Positions 17,010 to 27,021 of a DNA stretch of 64,000 bases are shown here, one piece after another. The notes below the pieces were generated by a model, which saw nothing but the letters and a program-made list of their open reading frames with translations, did no database searches and had not been told where the DNA came from. A program made the translations under genes and the position numbers. Every line of letters begins with the position of its first letter. Positions within the stretch are counted from its first letter, which is position 1. The DNA is from Shinella sp. PSBB067 (GTDB lineage Bacteria; Pseudomonadota; Alphaproteobacteria; Rhizobiales; Rhizobiaceae): contig NZ_CP069303.1 in the NCBI RefSeq assembly GCF_016839145.1, positions 620,001 to 684,000 of the forward strand. Direction: 5' to 3'.

Positions 17010-18686
17010 TCAGTCCTCGCCCTCCACGCGCCCGCCGGCCAGCCGCACGACATGGTCGCGCGGGGCGATCACGCTCCTGCGGTGCGTCACGGCGAGAATC
17101 GTCACGTCGCCGGCAAGGCTGCGGATATGCTGCATGATCTCCGCTTCCGTCGCCTCGTCCAGCGCCGAGCTCGCCTCGTCGAGGAAGAGGAATTGCGGGT
17201 CGGCATAGAGCGCCCGGGCGATGGCGATGCGCTGGCGCTCGCCGCCGGAGAGCTTCATGCCCCGCTCGCCCACCAGCGTCTCGAAACCGTCGGGCAGGGC
17301 CTCGATGAAGGGCAGGATCGCCGCCTTGTCGGCGGCGCGCAGCAGCCTCTCGCGGTCCAGCGGCCGGCCGAGCGCGATGTTGACGGCGAGCGTGTCGTTG
17401 AGCAGCGTCGGCTCCTGCGGCACGATGCCGACGGCGCCGTACCAGTCGCGCTGGGAGACGGCCGCAAGGTCCTCGCCGTCCACCGTGATCCGGCCGGCGG
17501 AGGGCGAGAGCGACTTCAGCGCCAGCCGCAGCAGCGTCGACTTGCCCGAGCCGGTCTCGCCGATGAGATAGGTGATTCGCCCGCGCTCGGCGAGGAAGTC
17601 GACATTCTCCACCCCGCGGCCGTTTTCATGGGCATAGGAGACGGTCTCGAAGGCAAGGCGCCCGTCCCGCGGGAAAAAGCCGCCGGGCGTCGCCGTGTCG
17701 GGTTCCTCCGGCGCGGCCCAGATGCGGGCGAGCGGCAGCAGCGAGGCCCGTGCGCGCACCACGTCGTCGAGCGCATGGCCGATCATCTCGAAGGGCAGGT
17801 TGAGCTGGAGTAGCAGCGTGTTGAAGAGGACGAGGTCGCCGACGCTGAGCTCGCCCGCCCGGTAGCGCGGCAGGAGCAGGAGGAAGGTGACGACGAATTG
17901 CAGCGCCAGCCCCGCGCCGAGCACCGCGCTGTAGCCGATGCGGCGGCGGCAGAAGGCGCCCCAGTTGTCACGCTCCTCGCGGGCCTTGTCGGCAAAGCGC
18001 GCCTGCATCCAGCCGTGGCTGCCGAAATGGCGCAGCGTCTCCATCGCCGCCATGGCGTTGCCGACGAACTTGGCGTTCTCCTGCCCGGCCTCGATGGCCG
18101 CGTCGAGGAAACGCCGCGTGCGGTGGTTGGCAAGGGCGGTGAGGGCGACGAAGCCGGTGCCGTAGACGAGGACGATCAGCACGACCTCGAAATTGATCGT
18201 CGCGCCCAGCATGGCGAGCGCCAGCACGATCTGCGTGGCGCCCGGAATGAAGACGATGAGGCCGAGCTGCACGAGCGTCATCAGCGCGCCCTGTCCGCGC
18301 CGCCGCGCGCCCTCGATCTCGGCCGGGTTGTGCTCGACGAAGAAGCCGGCCGTCTTCTTCAGCAGCCGGTCGAACAGGCTGGTGCTGGCAATGAAGCTGA
18401 GATTCTCCGCGCTCATGTAGGAGAGATACTGCACCATGTGCTGCATGGCCGCCGCGATGCCGATCAAAAGCGCATAGACGACGAGCCCGGCGGCCAGCCC
18501 CTCGGCGAGGCGGTCGGCGGCCATGGCGTCGACGAGGCGCGAGAAGAGATAGGGCGCGGCGACGGCCGAAACGGCCGAGAGGAAGACGATGACCGCGACC
18601 AGCGCCAAGAGGCCGCGCGAGGAACGCCAGTAATTGGCAAGGATGATCTTCACCGGCGCGGCGATCAGCCGCCAGTCGTCTTTCAT
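17010..18686 (-). CDS. ABC exporter, fused permease-ATPase
   Basis: A 558-residue type IV ABC half-transporter. Six hydrophobic segments in residues 15-300 are followed by a nucleotide-binding domain: Walker A GETGSGKST near 375, signature LSGGERQR near 478, Walker B FLFLDEASSALDEA near 498, H-loop TILAVTHRR. Related proteins export lipids, peptides or heme-thiolate compounds; the sequence does not single out one. It likely works as a homodimer in the inner membrane, as no partner half is adjacent. Confidence 0.92.
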   Translation of the reverse strand: MKDDWRLIAAPVKIILANYWRSSRGLLALVAVIVFLSAVSAVAAPYLFSRLVDAMAADRLAEGLAAGLVVYALLIGIAAAMQHMVQYLSYMSAENLSFIASTSLFDRLLKKTAGFFVEHNPAEIEGARRRGQGALMTLVQLGLIVFIPGATQIVLALAMLGATINFEVVLIVLVYGTGFVALTALANHRTRRFLDAAIEAGQENAKFVGNAMAAMETLRHFGSHGWMQARFADKAREERDNWGAFCRRRIGYSAVLGAGLALQFVVTFLLLLPRYRAGELSVGDLVLFNTLLLQLNLPFEMIGHALDDVVRARASLLPLARIWAAPEEPDTATPGGFFPRDGRLAFETVSYAHENGRGVENVDFLAERGRITYLIGETGSGKSTLLRLALKSLSPSAGRITVDGEDLAAVSQRDWYGAVGIVPQEPTLLNDTLAVNIALGRPLDRERLLRAADKAAILPFIEALPDGFETLVGERGMKLSGGERQRIAIARALYADPQFLFLDEASSALDEATEAEIMQHIRSLAGDVTILAVTHRRSVIAPRDHVVRLAGGRVEGED

Positions 18687-18842
18687 GGCGAATCTCCCGG
18701 GAGGATGGGCAAGGCGCCATAATGGAAAGACCGGCGCGGAGAGGCAACCCCGCGCCGGTCTTTACTGTCTGCGGCGGCGACACCCTCAGGCCTGCCGGAC
18801 ATTTCCACAGGTTGGGGCGAACGCTTGTGGGAAGCCGTTTCC

Positions 18843-18988
18843 TCCACCCCCTTCTCCCCAGCGGGGAGAAGGTGCCGGCAGGCGGATGAGGGGGATGCCG
18901 AAGGCAGAAGGAAAAGACTCTCTGTGCCGCGCCCCCTCATCCGACCCTTCGGGCCACCTTCTCCCCGAGGGGAGAAGGGAAAAGCGGC
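18843..18988. repeat. Mosaic palindromic repeat, family B, copy 1
   Basis: CTTCTCCCC and GGGGAGAAGG hairpin, GCCGGCAGGCGGATGAGGGG, a variable middle, then CCCTCATCC and a second CTTCTCCCC/GGGGAGAAGG hairpin. Related copies are at 21630, 35440 and 55583. It fills most of the 376-base gap at 18687-19062; nothing else was seen there. Confidence 0.8.
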
Positions 18989-19062
18989 AGCGTCGAGTTC
19001 CCTGAACGGCAGCCCCGCGTGGGAGGAGATGCCGGGCAGGGCCGGGTGAACCCTACGCCCCC

Positions 19063-21396
19063 TTACGGCAGCGTATAGGCGATCACGTAGTCCCCCGGCT
19101 TCGTGCCCACCGAGCCGTGGCCGCCGGCGACGATCAGCACATATTGCTTGTCGCCGACCGTGTAGGTCATCGGCGTTGCCTGTCCGCCGGCGGGAAGGCG
19201 GGCTTCCCAGAGCTGGCGGCCGGTCGTCACGTCATAGGCGCGCAGATAGTCGTCCACCGCCGCGCCGAGGAAGGCGACGCCGCCCTTGGTCATCATCGGG
19301 CCGCCGATGCCGGGCACGCCCACCTTGAAGGGCAGCGGCAGCGGCGTCATGTCCCTGACCGTGCCGTTCTTGTGCTTCCAGGCGATCTCGCCGGTGGCAA
19401 GGTTGGCGCCAGCGACATAGCCCCACGGCGGCGCCTGGCAGGGAATGCCGAGCGGGCCGAGGAACGGTCCCATATAGACGCCGTAGGGCGCGCCGTCGTT
19501 GCGGTTGAGGCCCTGCTCGGAACCCTTCTCGTCCTCTCCCTTCGGCGGCACCTGGTCGCGCGGCACGAGGCGCGAGGTGAAGGCGAGGTAGGTCGGCATG
19601 CCGAACATCACCTGCCGCTCGGGATCGACCGCGACCGAGCCCCAGTTGAACGTGCCGAAATTGCCGGGATAGACGATGGTGCCCTGCAGCGAGGGCGGCG
19701 TGTAGCGGCCCTCGTATTTCATCGACAGGAAGTCGATGCGGCACATCATCTGGTCGAACATGGTGATGCCCCACATGTTCTTCTCGGTCAGCGGATCGGG
19801 CATGAAGGTGAGGCCGGAGACCGGCTGGGTTGGCGCGGTGAAGTCCTCCGGGATCGCGCCGGTCGGGGCCGGCACTTCCTTGACCGGGATGATCGGCTCG
19901 CCGGTGCGCCGGTCGAGCACGTAGATGTCGCCCTGCTTGGTCGGGCCGACGAGGGCGGGAATGGTGTTGCCGTCCCTGGTGATGTCGACCAGCGCCGGCT
20001 GGGCCGGCACGTCCATGTCCCAGAGGTCGTGGTGCACGGTCTGGCGCACCCAGCGCACCGCGCCGGTCTTGATGTCGAGCGCGACGATGGAGGAGGAATA
20101 TTTCTCCACATGCTCGCTGCGGCCCATGCCGAGCTGGTCCGGCACCTGGTTGCCGAGCGGGATATAGACGAGGCCGAGCGCGTCGTCATAGCTGAACACC
20201 GACCAGGAATTCGGCGAGTTGACGGTGTAGACCTGCCCCTCCGGCAGCGGCGTCGTCACGTCCGGATTGCCCGAATCCCAGTTCCAGATGAGGGCGCCGG
20301 AATTGACGTCGAAGGCGCGGATGACGCCGGACTGTTCCTGCGTCGAGTAGTTGTCGTTCACCGCCCCGCCGATGATGATCTTGCCGTCGGTGATGACCGG
20401 CGGCGAGGTGGAGTAGTAGTAGCCGGCCGGGTTATAGGGCATGCCCTTTTCGAGATGCAGCATGCCGTTGTCCGCAAAGCTGGTGCAGACGTCGCCGGTC
20501 TCAGCGTCCAGCGCGATCAGTCGGGCGTCGGACGTCGGCAGGTAGACGCGCGTGGCGCAGGCCGTGCCGGCGGTGGCGGCCGGATCGGCAAAATATGTCA
20601 CGCCCCGGCAGGTCTGGTGCTGGCGGTCCGGGTTCATGCCGGAATTGGAATCGTACTTCCACTTCTCCTTGCCGGTTCCCGCGTCGAGCGCGATCGCCCA
20701 GTTGTGCGGCGTGCACATGTAGAGCGTGTCGCCGACCTTCAGCGGAGTCACCTGGTATGTGGTCTCGCCGACGTCGTCGGGCAGCTTCACGTCGCCGGTC
20801 TGGTACTGCCAGGCGACCTTGAGCGTGGAGACGTTCTGCGTGTTGATCTGGTCGAGCGGCGAATAGCGCTGGCCGTAGGGCGTGCGGCCGTACTGGTGCC
20901 ATTCACCGGGCGGCACGTTGCCGCCGAGCGCGGGCGTGGCATTGGCCACCTCGCTCGGCAGGTTGCCGGCGATGTCGTGTTGATCCTGCGTCATCGAATA
21001 GCCGGCAACGACGATGGAGACGATGACCGCGACGGCGAGCGGCATTGCCGAGGCCGGGTAGGGGATGCCGGTGGGGCTGGCAAAGCCGAGCGGGCGGCGG
21101 ATGGCCGGCAGCATCAGCCAGAGGCCCAGCAGTACGATGATGCCGCCGCGCGGGCCGAGCTGCCACCAGTCGAAGCCGACCTCCCAGATCGCCCAGCCGA
21201 GCGAGCCGAGGACGATGAGGGCATAGACCCAGAGCGCCGCGGCCGAGCGGCGGAACAGGAGCACGGCCGTGACGAGGAAGGCAAGGCCGGTAATGAGATA
21301 GTAGGGGCTGCCGCCGAGCGACAGCAGCCATCCGCCTCCGCCCGTCAGCACCAGACCGATGATGGTGATGACGGCGGCGGTAAGAGTTAGCAACAT
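19063..21396 (-). CDS. gcd: Membrane-bound PQQ-dependent glucose dehydrogenase
   Basis: A 777-residue quinoprotein. Five N-terminal transmembrane segments (residues 1-130) are followed by a periplasmic eight-bladed propeller (EWHQYGRTPYGQRYSPLDQI start, WNWDSGNPD, HHDLWDMDVPAQP, GTFNWGSVAVDP). This is the glucose/quinate/shikimate dehydrogenase family. It oxidises glucose to gluconolactone in the periplasm and passes electrons to ubiquinone; it needs PQQ made elsewhere. ATG at 21396 follows CGGAGACCATC. No pqq gene is in the window, so the exact sugar or polyol substrate is inferred. Confidence 0.92.
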   Translation of the reverse strand: MLLTLTAAVITIIGLVLTGGGGWLLSLGGSPYYLITGLAFLVTAVLLFRRSAAALWVYALIVLGSLGWAIWEVGFDWWQLGPRGGIIVLLGLWLMLPAIRRPLGFASPTGIPYPASAMPLAVAVIVSIVVAGYSMTQDQHDIAGNLPSEVANATPALGGNVPPGEWHQYGRTPYGQRYSPLDQINTQNVSTLKVAWQYQTGDVKLPDDVGETTYQVTPLKVGDTLYMCTPHNWAIALDAGTGKEKWKYDSNSGMNPDRQHQTCRGVTYFADPAATAGTACATRVYLPTSDARLIALDAETGDVCTSFADNGMLHLEKGMPYNPAGYYYSTSPPVITDGKIIIGGAVNDNYSTQEQSGVIRAFDVNSGALIWNWDSGNPDVTTPLPEGQVYTVNSPNSWSVFSYDDALGLVYIPLGNQVPDQLGMGRSEHVEKYSSSIVALDIKTGAVRWVRQTVHHDLWDMDVPAQPALVDITRDGNTIPALVGPTKQGDIYVLDRRTGEPIIPVKEVPAPTGAIPEDFTAPTQPVSGLTFMPDPLTEKNMWGITMFDQMMCRIDFLSMKYEGRYTPPSLQGTIVYPGNFGTFNWGSVAVDPERQVMFGMPTYLAFTSRLVPRDQVPPKGEDEKGSEQGLNRNDGAPYGVYMGPFLGPLGIPCQAPPWGYVAGANLATGEIAWKHKNGTVRDMTPLPLPFKVGVPGIGGPMMTKGGVAFLGAAVDDYLRAYDVTTGRQLWEARLPAGGQATPMTYTVGDKQYVLIVAGGHGSVGTKPGDYVIAYTLP

Positions 21397-21629
21397 GATG
21401 GTCTCCGTTAGCGATGCCGGCCGGGGAGGAGGCCGACATGACGTCCGGCTCAAGGAGGGACGCTGGAGAAATTAGGGCGCAATCGTGACGCTTCAATGCG
21501 GGAGACGGTAACGCGGGAATTATCCGTGTGAAACCATGCTTTCGGTGCGCGATCGCGGCCGCATATGCCGTATCCTTTGCCACATCTTCCCGCTCGCGGG
21601 GGCGCGCCCGGGAATTCGGCGTTGCCATA

Positions 21630-21723
21630 CTTCCCTTCTCCCCCACGGGGAGAAGATGCCGGCAGGCGGATGAGAGGGACGCCGATTGCAAGAGGGCCAG
21701 CTTCTCCCCGAGGGGAGAAGGGA
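21630..21723. repeat. Mosaic palindromic repeat, family B, copy 2
   Basis: CTTCTCCCCCACGGGGAGAAG, GCCGGCAGGCGGATGAGAGG, then CTTCTCCCCGAGGGGAGAAG, in the gap between gcd and selO. No gene was seen elsewhere in the 439-base gap. Confidence 0.75.
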
Positions 21724-21835
21724 ATGGGGCAGCGTCGCGGATGGGGGAAAACGGTGCGGCATCTTTCCCGACGCCGTGCTTGCGGCCGGCAGGGCTGGGC
21801 AGGCCCGGGAGGCGGGCGGCCCGTTTCTCCTGCCC

Positions 21836-23455
21836 TTACGTCCCGCAGAAGGTTGCGGTCACTTCCTCGCCCGGCTTCGGCGGCTGCGCATAGGCGGAAA
21901 AGGCCGGCTGGTCCTCGTAGGGGCGGGCGAGCACGTCGTTCAGCGCTTCGAACAGCGAGAAGTCGCCATGGTCGACCGCCGCCGTGAGCGCTTCCTCGAC
22001 CTTGTGGTTGCGCGGGATGAAGGCGGGATTGACCCGGCGCATCGCGGCCGCCCGCGCCTGCGGGGACGTCGCCTCCCGCGCCAGCCGCGCGCGCCAGGCG
22101 GCAAGCCAGGGCGTGAGCGCTCCGGGATCTTCCATGAGGCCCGCAAGCCCTCCTCCGTCTGCCGGCATCTCCCCCGCAAGGGGAGAGAACGAGGCGGCTT
22201 GCGCATCGTTCGAAACCGGAGGCGAACGGAGCGGCGGATCAAGCCCCTCCGCCTTGCTGGGAGGGGTCGGGGAGGGGGCTTCTACAGCATCCGCCAGCCG
22301 GCGGAAGGCCAGCGTATAATCGGCCTTCTGCTCGTAAAGCAGGATGAGCAGGTCGCGGATCAGCGCCTGGTCGCCTTCCTCCTCATGGTCGCCGAGGCCG
22401 ATCTTGGCGCGAATCACGCTTTTCCAGTGCGCCTGGAAGCGTTCCATGAAACGCGCCACGGCGGCGTTCGCCGCCTCCACCGCCTTGTCCTGGTCGTCGT
22501 CGAGGAGGGCGAGCAGCGCCTCGGCGAGCCGGGCGATGTTCCACTGGCCGATCATCGGCTGGTTGCCGAAGGCATAGCGCCCACCATGGTCGATGGAGGA
22601 ATAGACGGTGCGCGGATCGTAGCGGTCCATGAAGGCGCAGGGCCCGAAATCGATGGTCTCGCCGGAGATCGTCATGTTGTCCGTGTTCATCACGCCATGG
22701 ATGAAGCCGACGCCGAGCCACCTGGCGATCAGCGCCGCCTGCCGCTCGGCCACCGCGTCGAGCAGCGCGAGCCAGGGCTTTTCCGCGCCCTTGAGCTCCG
22801 GATAGTGCCGCTCGATGACGTGGTCGGCGAGCACGCGCACATTCTCCGTGTCGCCGCGCGCGGCGAAGAACTGGAAGGTGCCGACGCGGATATGGCTGGA
22901 GGCGACGCGGGTGAAGACCGCGCCGGGCAGCACCCGGTCGCGATAGACCGGCTGGCCGGTGGCGACGGCCGCGAGCGCCCGCGTCGTCGGCACGCCGAGC
23001 GCATGCATCGCCTCGCTGATGATATATTCGCGCAGCACCGGCCCGAGCGCCGCCCGCCCGTCGCCGCGCCGCGAATAGGGCGTCTGGCCGGCGCCCTTGA
23101 GCTGGATGTCGCGGCGCCTGCCGGCGCGGTCGATCACCTCGCCGAGCAGGATCGCCCGCCCGTCGCCGAGCTGCGGCACGAACTGGCCGAACTGGTGGCC
23201 GGCATAGGCCATGGCGAGCGGCAGGGAGCCGGGCAGGGGCGTATTGCCGGAGAAATAGGCCGCGCCATGCCGCTCCAGCGCATCGGCGTCGAGCCCGAGC
23301 TCTTCGGCGAGCGGCCGGTTGAACCGGATCAGCCGCGGCGCCTCGACCGGCGTCGGATCGACCGGCGCGAAGAAGGCGTCCGGCAGCCGCGCATAGCTGT
23401 TGTCGAAGGGAATGGGGCGGGCCTTGTCCGCCGCTGCCGTCGTCGCACCGCTCAT
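21836..23455 (-). CDS. selO: SelO/YdiU family protein AMPylase carrying an in-frame repeat insert
   Basis: A 539-residue pseudokinase-fold protein AMPylase (adenylyltransferase), which transfers AMP to Ser/Thr/Tyr of redox-related proteins. Recognisable blocks are AYAGHQFGQFVPQLGDGRAILLGE, QLKGAGQTPYSRRGDGRAAL, GFIHGVMNTDNM and TIDFGPCAFMD. A C-terminal CG (ATFCGT) matches the redox-active end of bacterial SelO. Residues about 392-436 are not SelO: they are translated from a palindromic repeat element (see the repeat at 22148). Without it the length would be about 494, the usual size. Confidence 0.9.
   Translation of the reverse strand: MSGATTAAADKARPIPFDNSYARLPDAFFAPVDPTPVEAPRLIRFNRPLAEELGLDADALERHGAAYFSGNTPLPGSLPLAMAYAGHQFGQFVPQLGDGRAILLGEVIDRAGRRRDIQLKGAGQTPYSRRGDGRAALGPVLREYIISEAMHALGVPTTRALAAVATGQPVYRDRVLPGAVFTRVASSHIRVGTFQFFAARGDTENVRVLADHVIERHYPELKGAEKPWLALLDAVAERQAALIARWLGVGFIHGVMNTDNMTISGETIDFGPCAFMDRYDPRTVYSSIDHGGRYAFGNQPMIGQWNIARLAEALLALLDDDQDKAVEAANAAVARFMERFQAHWKSVIRAKIGLGDHEEEGDQALIRDLLILLYEQKADYTLAFRRLADAVEAPSPTPPSKAEGLDPPLRSPPVSNDAQAASFSPLAGEMPADGGGLAGLMEDPGALTPWLAAWRARLAREATSPQARAAAMRRVNPAFIPRNHKVEEALTAAVDHGDFSLFEALNDVLARPYEDQPAFSAYAQPPKPGEEVTATFCGT
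22148..22282. repeat. Family C mosaic repeat inserted in frame in selO
   Basis: About 135 bp (45 codons) aligns, in reverse orientation, with the intergenic element at 57635: GCCGGCATCTCCCC, GAGGC, TTGCGCATCGTTCGAAA, CAAGCCCCTCC and TGGGAGGGGTCGGGGAGG occur in the same order. The reading frame of SelO stays open through it, adding a Pro/Ser-rich linker. Confidence 0.8.
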
Positions 23456-23519
23456 GATCGTCCGTCCGTTGCTGCCTTTCCTGACAGATAGGGTCTTGCA
23501 GGCCGGAACGGAAGGATTG

Positions 23520-24698
23520 TCAGGCGATCATCAGGAAAAGCCCGAAGCTCTGGCCGAACTGCGCGAGGCGGCGAAGCTGGTGCGGCAGGCTGCGATAGAG
23601 CTTCTGGAGGCCGGGGCGCAGGCGGACGGTCCACAGGTCGATATAGGCCCTGCCGGCAAGGTTTGCCGGCAGCGCATAGGTCTCCAGCACCGTCGTGCGG
23701 TTGCTCCAGCTTTCCTTGTAGTCGGTCGGGTGGCCGAGCAGGTCGTAGGTCTTCACGCCCTCGCCGATCAGCCAGCAGACCGTCATGTCCATCTGCGTCT
23801 TGCCGGGCGAGGCGTCGCGCAGCTCCCAGTCGAAGGCGCCGAGATAGGCGTAGTAATGGCCGTGATGCAGGAAGCCGAGCTCGCCGGCCGCCATGCGATC
23901 GCCCGCCTTGAGCAGGAAGAAGCAGGCGCCGGACAGCGCGTCCCGGTCGCCGGGCAGCGCGCCGAGGAAGCGGTCGAAATCCGCCGAGGCGATGGCATGG
24001 CCGCGCCGCGCCGTCTCCCGCAGCCAGTGGCGCTTGTGGCGCAGGAAGAGGGCGATGGCCTCCTCGAAGCCCTTGTCGCCGGGGAACAGCACCTCGAAGG
24101 AGAGTTCGCCATGCCGCGCCAGCGCGTTGCGCCGCCGGTTGCGGTTGCGCCGCTGCGTCTTGCTGAGCCGTTGCAGGTAGCTGTCCGGCGAGGCGAAGGC
24201 CGTAAGGTCCAGCATGGAGGCCGTGTTGCGGCGGGCGGCAAGCGGCGCGGTGTTGCCGAAGAGCGCGGCGAGCGCGGAGCCTTCCGGCACGCCCTCGATC
24301 AGCGCGAGGTCGAAGCCCGCTCCCGCGAGATCGGCGATCAGGCGTCGGGCGAGCGGCTGGCCAAGGGCGGGATCGACCAGCATGTTGGCATATTGGCAGT
24401 GCGGCGTGCTGAGCGGTTCGAGGCGCTTGAGCCTGCCGCCGGACAGCATCAGCGGCCAGACGGCGACGAGGCGCCCGCCCTGCCACAGCGTATGGATCTC
24501 CGGCCGGCAATGCGGGCCGCCATAGGTCGCGATCCAGCGGTGGCACCAGTCGAAGCTCTGGAAATAGGTGAGGGGGTCGGCCGCGCGGGCATCGAGCGCG
24601 CGCCATGCGTCGGCGACGTCCTCCATCGCGGCAAGGTCGCGGAGCACGCGATGCTCCACGCCGCTGCCGCCGGTCACGTCGATCCTCTGAATGGTCAT
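23520..24698 (-). CDS. BioF2-like GNAT-fold acyltransferase (CelD/BcsL type)
   Basis: A 392-residue protein. The middle part holds FDWCHRWIATYGG, RNRNRRRNALARHGELSFEVL and a C-terminal GNAT half (FFLLKAGDRMAAGELGFLHHGHYYAYLGAFD), the arrangement of BioF2/CelD-like acetyltransferases that acetylate polysaccharide precursors or similar substrates. No polysaccharide cluster is nearby, so the substrate is unknown. The start follows GAGGGGAAGGGCC. Confidence 0.75.
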   Translation of the reverse strand: MTIQRIDVTGGSGVEHRVLRDLAAMEDVADAWRALDARAADPLTYFQSFDWCHRWIATYGGPHCRPEIHTLWQGGRLVAVWPLMLSGGRLKRLEPLSTPHCQYANMLVDPALGQPLARRLIADLAGAGFDLALIEGVPEGSALAALFGNTAPLAARRNTASMLDLTAFASPDSYLQRLSKTQRRNRNRRRNALARHGELSFEVLFPGDKGFEEAIALFLRHKRHWLRETARRGHAIASADFDRFLGALPGDRDALSGACFFLLKAGDRMAAGELGFLHHGHYYAYLGAFDWELRDASPGKTQMDMTVCWLIGEGVKTYDLLGHPTDYKESWSNRTTVLETYALPANLAGRAYIDLWTVRLRPGLQKLYRSLPHQLRRLAQFGQSFGLFLMIA

Positions 24699-24811
24699 GG
24701 CCCTTCCCCTCGTTTCGCGCGCAAGGGTAGCGGCGCGCGCTTAACGAAACCTTTTCCGGCAGTCCTGCAAAACAACCGGCGATGGAATTGCGCGCCCGGG
24801 GCGGGGCGATC

Positions 24812-26905
24812 CTACATCTTTCCCGCCACCTTGATGGCGAAGGCATATTCGAACGCGATCTCCTCCAGCCGCTGGAAGCGCCCGGAAGCGCCGCCATGGC
24901 CGGCGCCCATATTGGTCTTGAGGAGGATCGGCTCGGAGCCGCTCGTCTTCTCACGCAGGCGCGCCACCCATTTCGTCGGCTCCCAGTAGGTCACGCGCGG
25001 ATCGGTGAGGCCGGAAAGGGCGAGAATGGCGGGGTAGGGCTTTTGCCCGACATTGTCATAGGGCGAATAGCTCGCCATGAGCTGGTAGAAGTCCTTGCTC
25101 TCGATCGGGTTGCCCCATTCCGGCCATTCCGGCGGGGTGAGCGGCAGCGTGTCGTCGAGCATGGTGTTGAGCACGTCGACGAAGGGCACGGCGGCGATGA
25201 TGCCGCCGAACTTTTCCGGCGCCATGTTGGCGATGGCGCCCATCAGCATGCCGCCGGCGGAACCCCCTTCGGCGACGATGTTCGCGTAGGACGTGAACTT
25301 CTCCTGATTCAGATAGTCCGCCGCGGCGATGAAGTCCTTGAACGTATTGGTCTTCTTGTCCATCTTGCCGTCTTCGTACCAGGCAAAGCCCTTGTCCTTT
25401 CCGCCGCGGATATGGGCGATGGCATAGACGAAGCCGCGGTCGACCAGCGACAGGCAATTGGTGTTGAAGGACGCCGGGATGGTGATGCCGTAGGCGCCGT
25501 AGCCGTACAGGAGGCACGGGGCGGAACCGTCGAGGGGCGTGTCCTTGCGGTAGAGCAGCGTGACGGGCACGCTCTCGCCGTCCCATGCCGGCGCGAAGAC
25601 GCGGCGGGTGACGTAGTCGTCCGGGTTGTGGCCCGAGGGCACTTCCTGCGTCTTGAGGAGCCTGCGCTCACGCGTGGCCATGTCGTAGTCGAAGAGCTGC
25701 GAGGGCGTCGTCATCGAGGAATAGGAGAAGCGGATGACGTCGGTGTCGTATTCCGCCGCGCCCGAAAGGCCGAGCGAATAGGCTTCCTCGGCGAAGGCGA
25801 TGGCGTGCTCCTCGCCGCTCTCGCGCTCGCGCACCACGATGCGCGGCAGGCCCTCGTGGCGCTCCAGCCAGACGAGGTGGCGGGCAAAGGCCATGTGGCT
25901 GAGGATCAGCGTGCCGGGGCGGTGCGGCACGACCTCCGTCCAGTTCTCCCGGCCGGGCGCCGTCACCGGCGTCTGCATGATCTTGAAGTCCTTCGCGCCG
26001 TCGGCATTGGTGAGGATGTAGAAGAGGTCGCCGCCCTCCGTCATCGAATATTCGAGGCCCGTGCGGCGCGGGGCGACGACGACCGGGTTTGCCGTCAGGT
26101 CCCTGGTCGAGAGGAGGCGGTATTCGCTCGTCTCGTGGTCGTGGATGTCGATATAGATGAAGTCGTCGAGCAGCGACCCGCCGACCGACATGAAGAAGCC
26201 CGCATCCTTCTCCTCGTAGACCAGCCGGTCGTTCTCCTGCCGCTCGCCGAGGATGTGGTGGAAGATCTTGGAGGGGCGGTGGTTCTCGTCGAGCGCGGTG
26301 TAGAAGAAGCTCTTCGCATCGGGCGCCCAGACCCCGCCGCCGCCGGAATTGACGATCCGGTCCGTGCGGTCCTCGCCGCTCGCAAGGTCGCGCACCTTCA
26401 GCGTGAAATATTCCGAGCCCTTGTCGTCATAGCCCCAGATGCCGAGCGAATGGTCGGTGGAATGGTCGATGCCGGAAAGGCGGAAGTAATCCTTGCCTTC
26501 CGCCTCCTTGTCGCCGTCGAGCAGGACGGTGCGTGTCCCCCCCTCGCGCGGCTCGCGGAAATAGCGCGGCTGCTCGCCGCCGGTGACGAAGGACGTGCCG
26601 TAGGCGAAGGGGCCATCCTTGACCGGAACGGAGCTGTCGTCCTCCTTGATGCGCCCGCGCATCTCGGCAAAGAGCGTCTTCTGCAATGCCTCGGTATCGG
26701 CCATGGCGGCGGTCATATAGGCGTTCTCGGCCTCCAGATGGGCGCGGATCTCCGGCTGGAGGATGGAGGGATCCTTGAACATCGCCTGCCAGTTCTCATC
26801 ACGGAACCAGGCATAGTCGTCGGTGCGGGTGATGCCGTGGCGGGTATCGGAGACCGGCTTCTTGGCGGCGACGGGGGCGGCGGGCAGGTTTTTGAAGACG
26901 GACAA
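24812..26905 (-). CDS. ptrB: Oligopeptidase B (prolyl oligopeptidase family, S9A)
   Basis: A 697-residue cytosolic serine peptidase cleaving after basic residues in short peptides. Catalytic Ser is in EGGSAGGMLMG near residue 547, Asp in LSGLTDPRV near 633 and His in GAGHGGASG near 667; the N-terminal part is the propeller domain. The start is a TTG at 26905 with GGAGTGAG before it; the frame is open upstream into the antisense of the next gene, which is why longer starts are false. Length matches the family (about 690). Confidence 0.93.
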   Translation of the reverse strand: MSVFKNLPAAPVAAKKPVSDTRHGITRTDDYAWFRDENWQAMFKDPSILQPEIRAHLEAENAYMTAAMADTEALQKTLFAEMRGRIKEDDSSVPVKDGPFAYGTSFVTGGEQPRYFREPREGGTRTVLLDGDKEAEGKDYFRLSGIDHSTDHSLGIWGYDDKGSEYFTLKVRDLASGEDRTDRIVNSGGGGVWAPDAKSFFYTALDENHRPSKIFHHILGERQENDRLVYEEKDAGFFMSVGGSLLDDFIYIDIHDHETSEYRLLSTRDLTANPVVVAPRRTGLEYSMTEGGDLFYILTNADGAKDFKIMQTPVTAPGRENWTEVVPHRPGTLILSHMAFARHLVWLERHEGLPRIVVRERESGEEHAIAFAEEAYSLGLSGAAEYDTDVIRFSYSSMTTPSQLFDYDMATRERRLLKTQEVPSGHNPDDYVTRRVFAPAWDGESVPVTLLYRKDTPLDGSAPCLLYGYGAYGITIPASFNTNCLSLVDRGFVYAIAHIRGGKDKGFAWYEDGKMDKKTNTFKDFIAAADYLNQEKFTSYANIVAEGGSAGGMLMGAIANMAPEKFGGIIAAVPFVDVLNTMLDDTLPLTPPEWPEWGNPIESKDFYQLMASYSPYDNVGQKPYPAILALSGLTDPRVTYWEPTKWVARLREKTSGSEPILLKTNMGAGHGGASGRFQRLEEIAFEYAFAIKVAGKM

Positions 26906-27021
26906 GATCTCACTCCGGCAAATCGGGACGGCGGGAAAGGCGTTCGGATCAAACAGATAGAGACCCCCGCCCGCCGCATCAAGCGGCAAGGTTCCGTCCG
27001 GGCATGTCGGATGGCCGGGTT

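Noticed and set aside
19117..21390. A 757-codon forward frame
   Set aside because: Antisense to the PQQ glucose dehydrogenase; no motif.
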